From positions 1 to 15,308 of the forward strand of contig JAGZLX010000037.1 of NCBI GenBank assembly GCA_018364485.1: a stretch of DNA of 15,308 bases, read 5' to 3'. Of the stretch, positions 13,054-15,308 are shown in pieces. The DNA is from Granulicatella adiacens (GTDB taxonomy: Bacteria > Bacillota > Bacilli > Lactobacillales > Aerococcaceae). The notes beneath the pieces are model-generated. The model was not told the DNA's origin. It worked only from the letters and a program-made list of their open reading frames with translations, and did no database searches. Position 1 is the first letter of the stretch; each line of letters starts with the position of its first letter. The position numbers and the translations under genes are program-made.

Positions 13054-15048
13054 ATGTTTGATAAAACCGATCAACTAGCAGTGAATACGATTCGTACACT
13101 AAGTATGGATGCGATTCAAGCTGCGAATTCAGGACACCCTGGACTTCCAATGGGTGCGGCACCAATGGCTTATGTACTTTGGTCTAAATATTTAAAAGTA
13201 AACCCAAAACGTTCTACTTGGGTCGATCGCGATCGCTTTGTATTATCAGCAGGTCATGGATCTGCAATGTTATATGCTTTATTACATTTATCAGGCTATG
13301 ACTTATCGATTGAAGATGTGAAAAACTTCCGTCAACTTGGAAGTAAAACACCAGGACACCCAGAAGTACATGATACAGATGGGGTAGATGCAACAACGGG
13401 TCCTCTTGGCCAAGGGTTTGCTAACGCTGTTGGGATGGCTATGGCTGAAGCGCACCTTGCTGCAAAATTCAACCGTGAAGGCTACCCAGTAGTTGACCAC
13501 CATACGTATGTATTATGTGGTGATGGAGACTTGATGGAAGGTATTTCGTATGAAGCTGCATCTTTAGCAGGAACATTGAAATTAAACAAATTAATCGTAC
13601 TATACGATTCAAATGACATCTGCTTAGATGGACCATTAAATAAAGTGTTCACTGAAGACGTGAAGAAACGCTTCAAAGGCTTAGGTTGGAACTATATTCG
13701 TGTTGAAGATGGAAACGACTTAGACGAAATCGCTGAAGCTATTGAAGAAGCACAAGGACAAGATGAAAAACCAACGATTATCGAAGTGAAAACAATTATT
13801 GGTTATGGGGCTCCAAATCAAGGAACAAATAAAATTCACGGGACACCTTTAGGACCTGATGGTATTGCTGCAACAAAAGCAAAATACGGATGGGAATATG
13901 GTCCGTTTGAAGTTCCAGAAGAAGTACAACATCGTTTTGATAAATTATTAGTTCAAACAGGTGAAAATGACTACAACGAATGGAAAACTTTATTTGAAGA
14001 CTATAAACAAGCTTATCCAGAACTTGCTAAAGAGTTCGAAGATAGCTTTGCAGAAAACATCGAAGTAGATTTAGAAAAAGTATTACCTTCATATGAATTT
14101 GGTAGCCCAGCAATGGCTTCTCGTGTAACAAGCCAAGCTGCGATTCAAGAATTAGGAAAACACATTCCATTCTTCTGGGGTGGATCTGCGGACCTTTCTT
14201 CATCAAATAACACAATGAACAAAGCAGACAGCGACTTCTCATACGAAAATTATGGTGGAAGAAACATCTGGTTTGGGGTTCGTGAATTTGCAATGGGAGC
14301 TGCGATGAACGGTATGCTTCTTCATGGTGGTAACCGTGTATACGGAGGTACATTCTTCGTATTTGCCGATTACTTAAAAGCAGCAATGCGTGTTGCGGCG
14401 ATTTCTCACTTGCCAGCCATTTATGTGTATACACATGACTCTATTGCAGTTGGGGAAGATGGACCAACTCATGAACCAATTGAACAATTGGCTGCGTTCC
14501 GTGCAACTCCAAACTTAAACGTGATTCGTCCTGCTGACGGTAACGAAGTAACTGCTGCTTGGAAAGTGGCTGTAGAAACGAAAGACCGTCCATCAGTACT
14601 CGTATTCTCACGTCAAAACTTACCAGTTCTAGAGCACTCAAGGGAATTAGCTTATGAAGGGGTTAAACGTGGGGCATATGTGGTTAGCCCACAAAAATGC
14701 GATACTCCTGAAGGTATCTTGATTGCGACAGGTTCTGAAGTGGCTCTTGCCATTGAAGCGCAAAAAGTTCTTGCAGAAGAAGGTATTGATGTATCTGTTG
14801 TTTCAATGCCATCCATGAACTTATTCGAAGAACAACCTAAAGAATACCGCGAATCAGTATTACCAAGTGATGTTCGTAAACGTGTTGCCGTTGAAATGGG
14901 CGCAAGCTTTGGATGGGGACAATATGTTGGTTTAGATGGGGCTACTGTGACAATCGACCGCTTCGGTTTATCAGGTAACGGAAATAAAGTAATGGAAACA
15001 TTAGGCTTCACTGTAGAAAACGTAGTGAATACATTTAAATCTTTATAA
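13054..15048 (+). CDS. tkt: Transketolase
   Basis: Thiamine-diphosphate enzyme that moves two-carbon ketol units between sugar phosphates in the pentose phosphate pathway. The length of 664 residues matches bacterial transketolases. The pyrophosphate-binding domain has NSGHPGLPMGAAP with the conserved His near residue 26, SAGHGSAMLY, TGPLGQGFANAVGMA and the ThDP motif GDGDLMEGISYEAA running to the Asn in YDSNDI. The pyrimidine-binding domain has GSADLSSSNNT and WFGVREFAMGAA with catalytic Glu411 (codon at 14284), the same number as in E. coli, plus YTHDSIAVGEDGPTHEPIEQ. The C-terminal domain has ILIATGSEVALA and MPSMNLFEEQ. It is a single-gene unit with its own promoter and terminator, and the codon choice suggests high expression. 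All key residues are present. Confidence 0.97.
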   Translation: MFDKTDQLAVNTIRTLSMDAIQAANSGHPGLPMGAAPMAYVLWSKYLKVNPKRSTWVDRDRFVLSAGHGSAMLYALLHLSGYDLSIEDVKNFRQLGSKTPGHPEVHDTDGVDATTGPLGQGFANAVGMAMAEAHLAAKFNREGYPVVDHHTYVLCGDGDLMEGISYEAASLAGTLKLNKLIVLYDSNDICLDGPLNKVFTEDVKKRFKGLGWNYIRVEDGNDLDEIAEAIEEAQGQDEKPTIIEVKTIIGYGAPNQGTNKIHGTPLGPDGIAATKAKYGWEYGPFEVPEEVQHRFDKLLVQTGENDYNEWKTLFEDYKQAYPELAKEFEDSFAENIEVDLEKVLPSYEFGSPAMASRVTSQAAIQELGKHIPFFWGGSADLSSSNNTMNKADSDFSYENYGGRNIWFGVREFAMGAAMNGMLLHGGNRVYGGTFFVFADYLKAAMRVAAISHLPAIYVYTHDSIAVGEDGPTHEPIEQLAAFRATPNLNVIRPADGNEVTAAWKVAVETKDRPSVLVFSRQNLPVLEHSRELAYEGVKRGAYVVSPQKCDTPEGILIATGSEVALAIEAQKVLAEEGIDVSVVSMPSMNLFEEQPKEYRESVLPSDVRKRVAVEMGASFGWGQYVGLDGATVTIDRFGLSGNGNKVMETLGFTVENVVNTFKSL

Positions 15049-15062
15049 AAATAGGGTAAAAT

Positions 15063-15105
15063 AAGAGATTGAAAGTCTGGTATATCAGACTTTCAATCTT
15101 TTTTT
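15063..15105 (+). terminator. Strong terminator after tkt
   Basis: A perfect 14-base stem pairs AGATTGAAAGTCTG (15066-15079) with CAGACTTTCAATCT (15086-15099). It has a 6-base loop and seven T residues (15099-15105). Confidence 0.95.
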
Positions 15106-15121
15106 GCTTTTAGGAGAATGT

Positions 15122-15308
15122 ATGAACGAATTGAAACAAGCATTTAAGATTAGTTTACCCATCTGTTTCGGGTATATCTTTTTAGGGATTGCATTTGCAC
15201 TCCTGATGTCACAAGAAGGATTTCCGGCATGGGCTTCTATTTTTTCAAGTGTATTTGTATATGCTGGATCTATGCAATTTGCCCTTGTCTCATTTATGAG
15301 TGCAGGGA
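15122..15308 (+). CDS. azlC: AzlC-family branched-chain amino acid exporter subunit, 5' part
   Basis: The first 62 residues are visible before the window ends; it is too close to the edge to be judged complete. The start ATG has AGGAG at 15112-15116. The sequence begins MNELKQAFKISLPICFGYIF, then LGIAFALLMSQEGFPAWASI and VFVYAGSMQFALVSFMSAG. This pattern of a short basic head, a first membrane helix and the AGSMQF motif is characteristic of AzlC. AzlC proteins form the large subunit of an exporter for branched-chain amino acids or their analogues, usually with the small partner AzlD encoded next. Neither the rest of azlC nor azlD can be seen here. It is separated from tkt by a strong terminator, and I see no clear promoter in the short gap, so low-level read-through may drive it. 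Confidence 0.88.
   Translation, partial: MNELKQAFKISLPICFGYIFLGIAFALLMSQEGFPAWASIFSSVFVYAGSMQFALVSFMSAG

Noticed and set aside
14027..14434. 135-residue open frame on the minus strand inside transketolase
   Set aside because: It lies wholly within a perfectly conserved tkt gene, has no ribosome-binding site and shows no family resemblance; it is an antisense shadow, as are the other open frames opposite alaS, liaS, liaR, nanE and tkt.

Overview
The window reads as core chromosome of a low-GC Gram-positive bacterium in the order Lactobacillales. The gene order alaS, ireB (UPF0297), ruvX, DUF1292 gene, mltG, udk, greA is a classic Firmicutes block. Ribosome-binding sites are strong AAGGAGG types, promoters are sigma-A-like (often extended -10), and a LiaFSR system and glucose-class PTS proteins are present. 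The style resembles Carnobacteriaceae such as Granulicatella, but that family assignment is impression only. No rRNA, tRNA, insertion sequence, phage gene or CRISPR array is visible, and no intergenic gap exceeds 300 bases.

Layout. 1-1562: the 3' part of alaS, ended by a strong terminator. 1672-2804: one promoter, then ireB, ruvX and a His-rich DUF1292 gene, then a terminator. 2836-4732: mltG and udk, separated by 3 bases, then a terminator. 4788-5398: greA as a single-gene unit. 5465-7963: liaF-liaS-liaR, translationally coupled by 4-base ATGA overlaps, a cell-envelope stress three-component system. 8047-10396: nanE and a PTS EIICB permease under a strong promoter with operator-like palindromes and repeats. 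10434-11837: an RpiR-type regulator and a stand-alone EIIA. 11846-12502 (minus strand): lexA, convergent with the EIIA gene and sharing a bidirectional terminator with it; its promoter overlaps an SOS box. 12564-12894: a DUF896 (YnzC-like) gene divergent from lexA. 12978-15105: transketolase. 15122 to the end: the start of azlC.

How the genes fit together. The ireB-ruvX-DUF1292-mltG stretch links a small substrate of a Ser/Thr-kinase (IreK/PrkC-type) pathway with peptidoglycan synthesis and genome maintenance. LiaFSR adds envelope-stress signalling. The most distinctive accessory piece is nanE + EIICB + RpiR + EIIA. Together these look like a complete route that imports an N-acetylated amino sugar, most likely N-acetylmannosamine, as its 6-phosphate and epimerises it to GlcNAc-6-phosphate. 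No sialate lyase or ManNAc kinase lies alongside.

I did not find a clearly undescribed biological system. The points most worth checking are the candidate ManNAc-PTS cassette, the layered regulatory sites in front of nanE, and the nine-histidine head on the DUF1292 protein.
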